From Paenibacillus chondroitinus NBRC 15376 (lineage in GTDB: Bacteria > Bacillota > Bacilli > Paenibacillales > NBRC-103111), in contig NZ_BILW01000001.1 of NCBI RefSeq assembly GCF_004000765.1, positions 186,001-250,000 of the forward strand: a DNA stretch of 64,000 nt, given 5' to 3'. The translations under genes were made by a program, and so were the position numbers. The notes beneath the pieces are model-generated. The model saw nothing but the letters and a program-made list of their open reading frames with translations, searched no databases and had not been told where the DNA came from. This document shows, piece after piece, positions 42,076 through 50,641 of the stretch; within the stretch, counting starts at the first letter, position 1; the number at the start of each line of letters is the position of its first letter.

Positions 42076-44176
42076 GTGGGGGCTAGTTCTATCGTTCTTC
42101 CTCTTATGCGCCGCATTATTGCCTGCGACTGCATTCGCCTCGGTGAAATACTCCACGTATACCAAAGACAGCCGGGGAAACTTAATATGGCTTCAGCCGG
42201 CGTATTTCCCGCTGGGGGTCATCGGGCAGAATCTGTTGGCGCCAGATCCAGGCAACAAGACGGTTCAGATGAGTTCGCCGATGAAAAATCCGAAAGACAT
42301 CTTTATCGATGCGAAAGGTGAAGTTTATATCGCGGATACGGGCAATAACCGCATTGTACATATGACAGAATCCGGGCAGCTGCTGCGTTACATTACCCTG
42401 CCGGAGAACCCTTTTAACAAACCCGAAGGTGTTTTCGTAACCAATGATGGCAGCATCTATGTCGCGGATACAGGCAACAAACGAGTGCTTAAGCTGGATG
42501 CCAGCGGCAAGGTCATGCAAGAGTACAAACGGCCGGAATCCCGGTACATTCCTGATACGTTTGTTTTCGATCCGGCGAAGGTCATGGTGGATGAACGTGA
42601 GTTTATGTATATTGCGGTACACGGCAGCTATGAAGGGCTTGTGATGCTTGATCCGAAAGGCAAGTTTCAAGGTTTCTTCGGTGCCAACGGCACGGCGATT
42701 TCCCCGTTAGACGCTTTGAAAAGAATGCTTTACACCAAAAAAATGTACGCCAATGAAGTTGCTAAGAGGCCCGAGCCGATCAACAGCGTAGCGACGGACA
42801 AAAACGGCTATATTTTTACAGTGACGGGCGGAACAGCAACAACGAATCAATTGAAAAAGCTGAATGTAAAAGGCGATAACTTGCTGCGCAGCTCCTCGAA
42901 ACCGTTCGGAGAAACAGCTCCATGGGACGTGCCGGCGGATGGAGTCATGACAGGTCCTCAACTAACGGATGTCGCGGTCGATCAGAGCGGCAATATGATT
43001 GTTGTGGATCAGCAGAATAAATATATCAGTCATTACGATGGATCCGGTAATTTATTGTACTTCTGGGGCGGTGCATCTGCGATTGGTTCCTCGCAGGTCG
43101 GACTGTTGAAAAATCCTGTAGCGCTTGACGTTAATGAAAGAAACGAGCTGTTTGTCCTGGACGATCAGGAAAATATCGTGCAAGTGTTCCGTTTGTCCGA
43201 ATTTGGGCAAAAGGTAGACCAAGCCAACCAGCTAACCCTGGCTGGCCGTTATGAGGATAGCGAGCAGCCATGGAGAGAAGTGCTGCGTTTAAACGGGCAA
43301 TTCGCTCCAGCTTATCTGGGGCTTGCGAAGTCAGCTTTTAAAAAAGAACAGTACGAAACTGCAAAAGATTTGTTCAAAGAAGCGGGAAATCAACAGGGGT
43401 ACTCTGATTCATTCTGGCAAATCAGGATGCTGTGGCTGCAGGGTAACTTTTCTTGGATAGCGAGCGTCATCCTGCTTGGTGTGATCTTATACACCGTAAC
43501 CGATAAGCTCACCGCAAAGCGTGAATTCCGGGCCAGATGGCGCAATCGACCGAAGAGTCAGAATCGTTTTCTCTCGAATTTAAGGCTTGCTCTGCATGTT
43601 CTAAAGCATCCGATTGACGGTTTTTCCGCCATTCACTATGAGAACAAAGGCAGCTACTTGAGCGCCAGTATCGTTCTGCTCGGTGTATACGCGTCTCTGA
43701 TTATCAGCCAGTTCGCGACTAGCTTTGCTTTTAATACGAAGACTTTTGTCGATATTTACTCGACGTTCACGCAATTTTTCATCGTTTGGATCGCTTGGAT
43801 TGTTGCTAACTACCTGGTCAGCTCGATTTATCGGGGTGAGGGACGCTTCAAGCACATTTTCATCGGCAGCGCCTATGCGCTCTTGCCTTACATAGCTATT
43901 GGCATCCCGCTTGCTTTCATATCCAATGTTATGACGATGTCCGAGGCATCGATCTATCATTTCGTGGGCAATGCGATGACGGTATGGATCGGGCTGCTCA
44001 TCTTCTGGAAAATTCAGAACGTCCATAATTACACGTTTGGGGAAACGATCATGAATGTTTTCCTTACGTTATGTACGATGCTTGTCATCGGTGTGCTTAT
44101 TTTCATTATCATGGGACTTACCAGTGATCTTGGATCGTTACTTTATCAGATGTATCAGGAGGTGACCTTGAGATGA
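42062..44176 (+). CDS. Exported NHL-propeller protein with C-terminal Yip1-like membrane domain
   Basis: This 704-residue protein has an N-terminal signal/anchor (residues 1-27, VLSFFLLCAALLPATAFA) and an NHL beta-propeller (about 50-385) with units such as PKDIFIDAKGEVYIADTGNN, PEGVFVTNDGSIYVADTGNK and LTDVAVDQSGNMIVVD. A TPR-like helical pair (APAYLGLAKSAFKKEQYETA, near 410-450) is followed by about six membrane segments from residue 465 on, the last five resembling a Yip1 domain. It is predicted to place a propeller outside the membrane. It is coupled to the DUF5696 gene by ATGA and precedes a permease pair; this gene order recurs, from memory, in Paenibacillus sugar importers. It may be an accessory subunit or a sensor, which is inference. 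Confidence 0.8.
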   Translation: MKIHKWGLVLSFFLLCAALLPATAFASVKYSTYTKDSRGNLIWLQPAYFPLGVIGQNLLAPDPGNKTVQMSSPMKNPKDIFIDAKGEVYIADTGNNRIVHMTESGQLLRYITLPENPFNKPEGVFVTNDGSIYVADTGNKRVLKLDASGKVMQEYKRPESRYIPDTFVFDPAKVMVDEREFMYIAVHGSYEGLVMLDPKGKFQGFFGANGTAISPLDALKRMLYTKKMYANEVAKRPEPINSVATDKNGYIFTVTGGTATTNQLKKLNVKGDNLLRSSSKPFGETAPWDVPADGVMTGPQLTDVAVDQSGNMIVVDQQNKYISHYDGSGNLLYFWGGASAIGSSQVGLLKNPVALDVNERNELFVLDDQENIVQVFRLSEFGQKVDQANQLTLAGRYEDSEQPWREVLRLNGQFAPAYLGLAKSAFKKEQYETAKDLFKEAGNQQGYSDSFWQIRMLWLQGNFSWIASVILLGVILYTVTDKLTAKREFRARWRNRPKSQNRFLSNLRLALHVLKHPIDGFSAIHYENKGSYLSASIVLLGVYASLIISQFATSFAFNTKTFVDIYSTFTQFFIVWIAWIVANYLVSSIYRGEGRFKHIFIGSAYALLPYIAIGIPLAFISNVMTMSEASIYHFVGNAMTVWIGLLIFWKIQNVHNYTFGETIMNVFLTLCTMLVIGVLIFIIMGLTSDLGSLLYQMYQEVTLR

Positions 44177-46446
44177 TCCGGATGATCAAAACCAATAAAA
44201 CAGCCATCATCGTTACCATCCTGATCTTGACGGCCGTCGTCACCTTCCTGACCCGTGCCAAGTTTGAGTTCAAAGATTCTGGACAACGCAGTTCGCAAGC
44301 GGTGCAGCAAAATACGACGGTAGAAGCAGCGAGTATTCCCGCCAAACTGCCGCTTGATACCGATTTCAAGCAAGTGGCAGAATCCGAGACATTGAGATTG
44401 AAAATGGACGACAAGACGGGACATTTTATCGTCGAGGACAAACGGAATGGCAATCTGTATCGCTCTTACCCAGATCCGAAATATTGGTCGAAAGAGAAGA
44501 TTTCGGAGACCTGGAAAAAGCATTTGGCCTCACCGCTGATGGTCCAATATGTGGATTTTTCCAAAAATATTTTGCAGGCCAAAGAGACGAACCTGGCGGC
44601 GGAAGGCGGAAGCATCAAGGATATTCAAACGATTCCAGGCGGTTTCAAGCTTGTTTACGAATTTCCTGTGACGGGCTTCACGATTCCTGTTCAAGTAACG
44701 GTCTCTCAGGATTACGTTGAGACGAAAATCTTGCAGGAAGGCGTTAAGGAGACCAAAATGGGTCTCGTTTGGGTCAGGCCTTATCCCTTCTTAGGAGCGG
44801 AGTACACAGACGGACAGGACGGTTACTTGTTTATTCCGGATGGGGCAGGAGCTCTGGTGCGATTCAAGGATAACCAATTAAATGTCAACAAATTGTATGA
44901 TGAATTAACATACGGCCAAGATATTGCATTCCCGGGAATCAACAACAACCGGAATAAAGTCATGATGCCGGTCTTCGGTATGAAGTCGGGATCGAAAGGC
45001 TTCCTGGCCGTGATGCACGAAGGCGATGAGTATGCAGACGTGGTCGCTGCTCCGGCAGGTGTCCTAAGCAATTACAACTGGATTGGGGCCCAGATGAATT
45101 ATCGTTCCAGCTTCCTGCAGTTTACAACAAGAAATACGAATGTCCCTGATTCGTGGGGATATGTCGATTATGATCGGGATCACATGTTTGGGAGCGATCG
45201 TTCCGTTCGTTATTATATGTTGGACGAGAAGAAGACGGATTACGTCGGCATGGCAGAGACCTACCGCCAGTATTTAATGAAGGAGAAAGCGGTCAAACCG
45301 GTTACGGTCAAAGATCCGAATATCCCGTTATATACGAACATCATCGGTGCCGATCGGGAAAAAGGGGTCATTAGCGACCGCTACCTTAATTTGACCACGA
45401 CGAGCGAAGGCATTCAAATTATGAATTCCCTGCATGACAAGGGCATCAACAATATGTCGCTCACCTTCACGGGCTGGCAAAAGGGCGGCTACAGTTCCTT
45501 TGGCCAAACGTTCCCGGTGGATTCCCGCCTTGGCGGAGACTCCGGCATGAAGGCATTCATTGATCATGCGCATGGACTTGGTTATCCGGTGTATTTGGAA
45601 GCACAGTATTCCTTGAATAATACAAAGGGCGGCGGGTTCGACGAGAAGTTTAACGCCATGGTTAACTTAGCCGGCCGGACGTTGATGCAGAGTCCTTTGT
45701 TCAACCGGGAGAGAACGCCGGTCGTTAGCGATAAATACATCGAACAAATGGTGGATAACGATTTGCCTAAATATAAAGCCATGGGTGTCGATGGACTTGC
45801 CGTCGGGTTGCTCGGCCAGAGGCTGTACAACGACTATAACACGGGGTACGGCTCCTCAAGAGACGAGGCCCGCAAAATTCAAGAACGGATTTTACAAAAA
45901 ATCAAGGATACGCTTGGCGGTGTACAGGGGGAGAAATCCAATGTCTACGCACTGCCGCATATCAATTACATCCGAGACATGGTATATGACAATTCCTATG
46001 ACTTATTTTCGGATGAATCGGTACCCTTCGCCCAAATTGCTACACACGGATTAGTTTCCTATTCATCGGAATACGTGAACAACCGCCAGGAAGACGTGAA
46101 CGATTTCTTAAGGGATATCGAATACGGAGCGGCGCCATCCTTCGTATTCACGAAGGCCGAAACGAAGAAATACGTAAATTCTTACGGCTTACGCTTCTAT
46201 AACACGTATTACCCGGATTGGGAGAACTTTGCATCCGAGCAGTATAAACGCTACAACGAAGCGCTTGGAGACGTGCAGGATCAGTTTATTACCGGGCATC
46301 GGAAGCTTGCTGATGGTGTGAAAGAAACGACGTATTCCAACGGAAAAAAAATTATCGTGAACTATAATTTGACGGAATATCGGAACGGGGATTTGGTCGT
46401 ACCGGCACATAACTTTGTTGTTATTCGAGGAGGGGGAGGCAAATGA
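44173..46446 (+). CDS. Membrane-anchored DUF5696 protein, glycosidase-like
   Basis: The 757-residue protein has one N-terminal membrane anchor (IIVTILILTAVVTFL, residues 12-26) and a large outside part. Residues 60-380 are beta-rich (LRLKMDDKTGHFIVEDKRNG, DGYLFIPDGAGALVRF). Residues 390-690 look like a TIM barrel (INNMSLTFTGWQKGGYSSFG, GGDSGMKAFIDHAHGLGYPV, DLFSDESVPFAQIATHGLV). This layout recalls GH31/GH36/GH101-type enzymes, but I see no certain catalytic pair; Asp in GVDGLAVG and in FSDESV are candidates. It is coupled at both ends by ATGA overlaps with the Yip1-like gene and the MalF-type permease gene, so it probably works with the importer at the membrane surface. The DUF5696 name is from memory. 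Confidence 0.75.
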   Translation: MIRMIKTNKTAIIVTILILTAVVTFLTRAKFEFKDSGQRSSQAVQQNTTVEAASIPAKLPLDTDFKQVAESETLRLKMDDKTGHFIVEDKRNGNLYRSYPDPKYWSKEKISETWKKHLASPLMVQYVDFSKNILQAKETNLAAEGGSIKDIQTIPGGFKLVYEFPVTGFTIPVQVTVSQDYVETKILQEGVKETKMGLVWVRPYPFLGAEYTDGQDGYLFIPDGAGALVRFKDNQLNVNKLYDELTYGQDIAFPGINNNRNKVMMPVFGMKSGSKGFLAVMHEGDEYADVVAAPAGVLSNYNWIGAQMNYRSSFLQFTTRNTNVPDSWGYVDYDRDHMFGSDRSVRYYMLDEKKTDYVGMAETYRQYLMKEKAVKPVTVKDPNIPLYTNIIGADREKGVISDRYLNLTTTSEGIQIMNSLHDKGINNMSLTFTGWQKGGYSSFGQTFPVDSRLGGDSGMKAFIDHAHGLGYPVYLEAQYSLNNTKGGGFDEKFNAMVNLAGRTLMQSPLFNRERTPVVSDKYIEQMVDNDLPKYKAMGVDGLAVGLLGQRLYNDYNTGYGSSRDEARKIQERILQKIKDTLGGVQGEKSNVYALPHINYIRDMVYDNSYDLFSDESVPFAQIATHGLVSYSSEYVNNRQEDVNDFLRDIEYGAAPSFVFTKAETKKYVNSYGLRFYNTYYPDWENFASEQYKRYNEALGDVQDQFITGHRKLADGVKETTYSNGKKIIVNYNLTEYRNGDLVVPAHNFVVIRGGGGK

Positions 46447-47303
46447 ATCGGAAAGCAAGACTGAGGTCATCCCTGATCGAATATTTGGAAGGAACGCTGT
46501 TCATCGCTCCGTGGCTCATCGGTTTTATCTTTTTTATGGCGTTCCCGATCGGCTATTCCTTGTTTATGAGTTTTCAGGATGTAACTATAACTGCAACCAA
46601 AACGACGACCCGTTATATTGGCTGGACGCATTATAAGTACATTCTGTTTGAGAACGGGAGCCTGTTGTACAATCAACTGCTGCCGTTTCTGCGGCAAGCG
46701 CTTTTCATGATTCCGATCATTGTCATATTCGCGTTGTTAATTGCGATTATTTTGAATCAAAAATTCCCCGGACGCACGTTTTTTCGGGCCATCTTCTTCC
46801 TTCCCGTCATCTTGGCGACAGGCGAGGTCGTGAAGGAATTTCTGACGCAGGGCGAAGGCGATCTCGGCTTTATGTCCAAATTCAACATTTCAGGCCTTAT
46901 CCAGGCTAACTTATCGGCCACGTGGTCAGATCCGCTGATTTCCATTTTGAACTCGTTTGTACTTATTCTGTGGTATTCCGGCGTGCAAATTATGATCTTC
47001 CTTGGCGGCAGACAGACGATTTCGAATTCCGCTTATGAAGCAGCCCGAATTGATGGCGCAGGACCTTGGGAAACGTTCTGGAAAATTACGCTGCCTGCCA
47101 TGACGCCGTTTATTTTCCTGAATTTGATTTATACCGTAGTCGATCTCTTTACGTTTCCGACCAATCCGATTTTGTCGAAGGTAAGGGAGAGCGAATACGG
47201 ACAATACAGCGCTTTGTTCTGGATCTACTTCATGATCATTGCCTTTTTCTTAGCGATCCTATTCATTATTTTCGCCAGGGTGACGAAATCACATCGTGCT
47301 TAA
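46443..47303 (+). CDS. Sugar ABC importer permease, MalF type, second system
   Basis: This 286-residue protein has six predicted membrane segments. The first is LFIAPWLIGFIFFMAFPIGY (residues 19-38), and the ATPase-contacting EAA loop, EAARIDGAGPWETFWKITLP, is near residues 200-219. It pairs with the MalG-type permease that starts 27 bp downstream. No ATPase gene accompanies this pair, so it probably uses the MsmK-type ATPase encoded at 13406 or one elsewhere in the genome. The gene overlaps the DUF5696 gene by four bases and follows a strong GGAGGGGGAGG site. Confidence 0.93.
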   Translation: MNRKARLRSSLIEYLEGTLFIAPWLIGFIFFMAFPIGYSLFMSFQDVTITATKTTTRYIGWTHYKYILFENGSLLYNQLLPFLRQALFMIPIIVIFALLIAIILNQKFPGRTFFRAIFFLPVILATGEVVKEFLTQGEGDLGFMSKFNISGLIQANLSATWSDPLISILNSFVLILWYSGVQIMIFLGGRQTISNSAYEAARIDGAGPWETFWKITLPAMTPFIFLNLIYTVVDLFTFPTNPILSKVRESEYGQYSALFWIYFMIIAFFLAILFIIFARVTKSHRA

Positions 47304-47330
47304 CAAGTTTACGACAGGAGGGATGACGCT

Positions 47331-48287
47331 ATGTTTCGTATCAAATTGAAAGAAGAGCAGACGGTCGGCATGCTGCAGCTGCTCAGCAAAATCCGCTATG
47401 CGGTTATCGGGCGGGAAGCGGATAAAGGTCTGTTATTCAAATTGTTCATCTACTTGATTTTGCTGGATACGGCTTACATTTATTTGAAGCCAATCCTTCA
47501 CATGATAGCGACCATGGTTAAAAATGCAGATGATTTGCTGGATCCAGCCGTCAACTGGTTCCCGAGGACAATCTACCTCGGGAATCTCCAGGAGGCTTGG
47601 TCGTGGATGAAATATCCCAAGGCGCTGGGCATCAGCCTAGGCCTCTCGCTCTCTGTGGCTATCTTGCAAACCTTATCGTGTGCCGTTACCGGTTATGCGT
47701 TTGCAAGGCTGAAAATCCCATTTAAACGAGTGCTGTTTTTTTTCCTGATGTTAACCTTCATTGTGCCTATGCAGGTTACGATTCTGCCCAACATTATTTA
47801 TGCCAGACAGTTAGGCCTGTTGAATACGATTTATCCGATCATCGTTCCGGCCTTTTTCGGCTTGGGGTTAAAAGGAGCGCTGTTCGTCATTATTTACCGC
47901 CAATTTTTCTCCACACAGCCGAAGGAATTGGAAGAAGCAGCACGGATTGATGGGGCCGGCGTGTTTAAAATCTTCTACAAGGTTATGATGCCGTTAGCCA
48001 AACCGGCGATTCTCGTCGTTTTTCTGTTTTCCTTCATCTGGACGTGGAACGATTTCTACCTGCCGAGCATGTACTTGTCGGATATCGAAACGGCGCCTTT
48101 ATCGCTCGGGATAGAGAAGATCGCTTCAGCCCTGCGTCAGCAAGCCGAGGCTTATGGGCCGTCCGTGAATGACGAGGCGATTCGCATGTCCACAACATTC
48201 TTAATGATAATCCCGCCACTGCTGCTGTATACGTTCACGCAGCGATGGTTTGTAGAAGGCGTAGAACGTACAGGTTTAGTGGAATAG
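47331..48287 (+). CDS. Sugar ABC importer permease, MalG type, second system
   Basis: This 318-residue protein has six membrane segments (first LFKLFIYLILLDTAYIYL, residues 36-53) and the EAA loop EAARIDGAGVFKIFYKVMMP near 203-222. The N-terminal tail of about 35 residues is longer than usual and basic. With 46443 it forms a CUT1 permease pair. Candidate binding proteins are the lipoproteins at 50642 and 53052, separated from it by three unrelated small lipoprotein genes. The start follows CAGGAGGGATG-type spacing (GGAGGG about nine bases upstream). I see no terminator in the 41-bp gap that follows. Confidence 0.93.
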   Translation: MFRIKLKEEQTVGMLQLLSKIRYAVIGREADKGLLFKLFIYLILLDTAYIYLKPILHMIATMVKNADDLLDPAVNWFPRTIYLGNLQEAWSWMKYPKALGISLGLSLSVAILQTLSCAVTGYAFARLKIPFKRVLFFFLMLTFIVPMQVTILPNIIYARQLGLLNTIYPIIVPAFFGLGLKGALFVIIYRQFFSTQPKELEEAARIDGAGVFKIFYKVMMPLAKPAILVVFLFSFIWTWNDFYLPSMYLSDIETAPLSLGIEKIASALRQQAEAYGPSVNDEAIRMSTTFLMIIPPLLLYTFTQRWFVEGVERTGLVE

Positions 48288-48328
48288 AAACTTGATCAGT
48301 GACAGTTGAAACGGAGGGTAAAAAAGAG

Positions 48329-49030
48329 ATGAAACGTCTTCTCGCATTATGTTTAGCTGGCGTGCTGGTCACCATGCTGGCGGCATGTTCGAATTCAACA
48401 ACGACGGCAGGCAAGTCAGCCGGACCGGTTAAAATGCTCTATATCAAACGAGGGGAAGGGACAAATGACCCTTATGTGGTGAAACATTTTGAGAAGGTAG
48501 GCTATACCGTCATTGATATGGCGGATAACGTGTTTAAACCGGAAAATCTAAACGGTTATGGCGTTGTTTATGTCAGCCCGACTGTCAATGCTTCCAGAAT
48601 CAATGATCAGCTTAAGGGCTCGAAGGTGCCTATCGTTTTTGCGAAGCCGCAAGTGGCCAGTATTTCCGCATTAACGGGACTGCTGGATTACAATGAGCTC
48701 AGCGCGGCAAAAACCGTTCAAATCAAAGACAGCAAACATCCTTTGGCTGCTGGATTTAAAGATCAAGTAACGGTTTATAAAAATGACGGTAAAATCGGTT
48801 ACGCCATCCCGGGCAAAGAGGGTGTTACGATCGTAACAGCTCCCGGTGATGATAAGAAAGCGGTTGTTTTTGGCTATGAGAAGGGCGCCAAAAATATGAA
48901 TAATGAGCCGGTCGCTTCCCGGCAGGTATTTTTTTATTTGAGTGCAGGGGAAGAAATGAATCAGACGGATGACGGCTATAAACTATTGGATGCGGCTGTG
49001 CAATGGGCAGCTCAAAATGGACAAAAATAA
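48329..49030 (+). CDS. Small lipoprotein, paralogue 1 of an uncharacterised GATase-like surface family
   Basis: The 233-residue protein has a lipoprotein signal with lipobox MLAAC (cysteine near residue 20). The mature domain has an alpha/beta Rossmann-like pattern: VKMLYIKRGEG, HFEKVGYTVIDM, YGVVYVSPTVNASRI, then a hydrophobic strand, and a second half with SKHPLAAGFKDQVTVY, KIGYAIPG, KAVVFGYEKGAKNM, VASRQVFFYL and GYKLLDAAVQWA. The fold resembles ThuA/GATase-like proteins, but the nucleophilic cysteine of true amidotransferases is absent; the position holds Ser-x-Thr-x-Asn. I know no function. ATG 48329 is chosen over an upstream GTG because GGAGGG (48313-48318) fits it and gives a clean signal peptide. 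Four paralogues follow. Confidence 0.78.
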   Translation: MKRLLALCLAGVLVTMLAACSNSTTTAGKSAGPVKMLYIKRGEGTNDPYVVKHFEKVGYTVIDMADNVFKPENLNGYGVVYVSPTVNASRINDQLKGSKVPIVFAKPQVASISALTGLLDYNELSAAKTVQIKDSKHPLAAGFKDQVTVYKNDGKIGYAIPGKEGVTIVTAPGDDKKAVVFGYEKGAKNMNNEPVASRQVFFYLSAGEEMNQTDDGYKLLDAAVQWAAQNGQK

Positions 49031-49058
49031 ACATTCCTGACAGGGAGGAAATTCGTCT

Positions 49059-49799
49059 ATGAAAAAGGTAAATGCAGCCCTCATGGCTTGTATGGTCTTT
49101 GCACTCTCCGCTTGCAGCTCAGTGACCAGTCATCCTGTATCGGTATCCAACCAACCGGCATCCAGCGCGGCAGCCAAGTCGCAGAGCAATGGAAAAAGTG
49201 TGCTTTTTATCGGCCAAGAAGGCGGTGGCGACGGGATTGTGATCAAACGGTTCAAGGAAAAACACGGAATGAATGTCACCGTGGTTTCCGACAAAGAAGT
49301 GACGACAGAGAAAGCCAACGGCTTCAATTTGATTTTTGTTAGCGAGTCGGTTAATTCAGGGAAAATCAAGGATAAATTCGTGGCTATTCCAGTCCCTGTC
49401 ATCTACGATGAGCCGCAAATTTCCGGTGATACAGGCATGACGGATGTTGACATGAACGGCAAGCTGGAGGGGAACAATGCAGCAAAGACGATTCAAATCC
49501 GCAATGGTCAGCATGCGTTGGCAGCCGGTCTCCAAAACAATGTGGATGTCTACAAAGATAATGGAAAAATGAGTTGGGCAACGCCGGGCAAAGATGCGAT
49601 TGTTGTGGCAACCGTGCCAAATGATGAGATGAAGGCGACCATTTTTGCTTACGATAAGGGCATGACGAATGTGAAAGGGCAGACGGTTGCTGCACGTGAG
49701 GTTTTCTTTTACATGATGACAGGTGAAGAAATCAATCAAACGGATGAGGGATGGAAGCTGTTTGACGCCGCTGTCCGCTGGGCGCAAGAGAGCAAATAA
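49059..49799 (+). CDS. Small lipoprotein, paralogue 2 of the GATase-like surface family
   Basis: The 246-residue protein has lipobox ALSAC (cysteine 19), a Ser/Ala-rich spacer of about 25 residues, then the same domain as its neighbours: KSVLFIGQEGGGDG, FKEKHGMNVTVVSDKEV, FNLIFVSESVNSGKI, PVPVIYDEPQ, GMTDVDMNG, QHALAAGLQNNVDVY, KMSWATPGKDAIVVATVP, KATIFAYDKGMTNV, VAAREVFFYMMTGEEINQTDEGWKLFDAAVRWA (split here by domain). It is the member closest to a bacterial consensus that I recall from many-gene secreted families in other phyla, where no activity is assigned. It starts 28 bp after paralogue 1 with a GGGAGG-type site, so they are cotranscribed. Confidence 0.78.
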   Translation: MKKVNAALMACMVFALSACSSVTSHPVSVSNQPASSAAAKSQSNGKSVLFIGQEGGGDGIVIKRFKEKHGMNVTVVSDKEVTTEKANGFNLIFVSESVNSGKIKDKFVAIPVPVIYDEPQISGDTGMTDVDMNGKLEGNNAAKTIQIRNGQHALAAGLQNNVDVYKDNGKMSWATPGKDAIVVATVPNDEMKATIFAYDKGMTNVKGQTVAAREVFFYMMTGEEINQTDEGWKLFDAAVRWAQESK

Positions 49800-49828
49800 C
49801 ATGAGTTCTTGAGAGAGGCGGGGAGTTA

Positions 49829-50518
49829 ATGAAGCAGTTGTTTTCTTACTTAATGATCATCATCCTTATGTTTGCAAGCGCTGCCTGTTCCATGCCGACG
49901 ACGCAAAAAGAAGCTGGAAACGGGAAGAAAGTTCTTTTTGTCGGCACGGACAGTGCAAACGACCGAATTGTGATGAAGCATTTCAAGGAGCTTGGTTATG
50001 AGACTACGCTGATGTCAGATAAAGAGCTTACTCCGGAACAGCCGGCCAATTACGGTTTGGTCTTTGTCAGCTCATTCGCAGGCTCTCATCGTGTTGCGGA
50101 TAAATTGCTCGGATCAACTGCGCCTGTCATCTATGCCAATGGCAAAATATTAGGCGAAGTGGGATTGGCCAGCAAAGATAATTCGGATTACGGAGATTAT
50201 ACCGGCCTGTCGATCGTGATAAAAGAGAGTAAGCACGAGCTTGCGGCCGGATTACCGGGCAGCGTGGACATTTATAAAGAAGCGGCGAAGATCAGCTTTG
50301 TTGTGCCGCAGGGAGGCGTTATTATCGCCTCAGCACCGGATAACGATAAACGTGCCGTGATTTGTACTTTTGACAAAGGTACGAAAAATATGAGCGGCCA
50401 AGTTTTGCCGGCCAAGCGCTTGTTTTTCAATTTGACAGGCGGGGAAGAAATCAACAGGACGGATAATGGATGGAAGCTTTTTGATGCAGCCGTTCACTGG
50501 GCAGTGGGTAAAGGTTGA
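49829..50518 (+). CDS. Small lipoprotein, paralogue 3 of the GATase-like surface family
   Basis: The 229-residue protein has lipobox SAAC (cysteine near residue 20) and almost no spacer before the domain: KKVLFVGTDSANDRIVMKHF, LGYETTLMSDKELTPEQ, YGLVFVSSFAGSHRVADKLL, then SKHELAAGLPGSVDIY, KISFVVPQGGVIIASAP, RAVICTFDKGTKNM and GWKLFDAAVHWA. The segment at the SxTxN position reads SSFAGSH, so the Asn of the other copies is not kept, suggesting divergence. It ends the unit begun at 24956; the 123-bp gap after it holds a new AraC-type promoter rather than a terminator. Function is unknown. Confidence 0.78.
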   Translation: MKQLFSYLMIIILMFASAACSMPTTQKEAGNGKKVLFVGTDSANDRIVMKHFKELGYETTLMSDKELTPEQPANYGLVFVSSFAGSHRVADKLLGSTAPVIYANGKILGEVGLASKDNSDYGDYTGLSIVIKESKHELAAGLPGSVDIYKEAAKISFVVPQGGVIIASAPDNDKRAVICTFDKGTKNMSGQVLPAKRLFFNLTGGEEINRTDNGWKLFDAAVHWAVGKG

Positions 50519-50540
50519 ATCGGAATGATGCAACAAACAA

Positions 50541-50591
50541 CCTATAATGTTGGAGAACCCCCCTAATGTAAACGTAAACATTTCGTAATAA
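50541..50591 (+). promoter_or_regulatory. Promoter with paired AraC-type half-sites upstream of the binding-protein operon
   Basis: Half-sites CCTATAATG (50541-50549) and CCCCTAATG (50560-50568) are 21 bp apart by their CCT (T50543 and T50564). The second lacks two bases of the TATAAT-like core. Possible -10 boxes are TAATAA (50586-50591) or TAAAGT (50589-50594), so the distance is 22-25 bp, less exact than in the other three copies. A cre site overlaps the second half-site. Confidence 0.55.
50567..50580 (+). promoter_or_regulatory. Candidate catabolite-responsive element (cre)
   Basis: TGTAAACGTAAACA matches the CcpA consensus TGWAANCGNTNWCA at 13 of 14 positions (A in place of the second-half T). 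It overlaps the -35 region and the end of the second AraC half-site, so CcpA and the activator could compete. It lies upstream of the start of transcription, unlike the cre at 13357. Confidence 0.55.
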
Positions 50592-50641
50592 AGTGAAAGT
50601 ATACAAAATTTGAAATCACGATTGGGAGGTTCATAGAGAAA

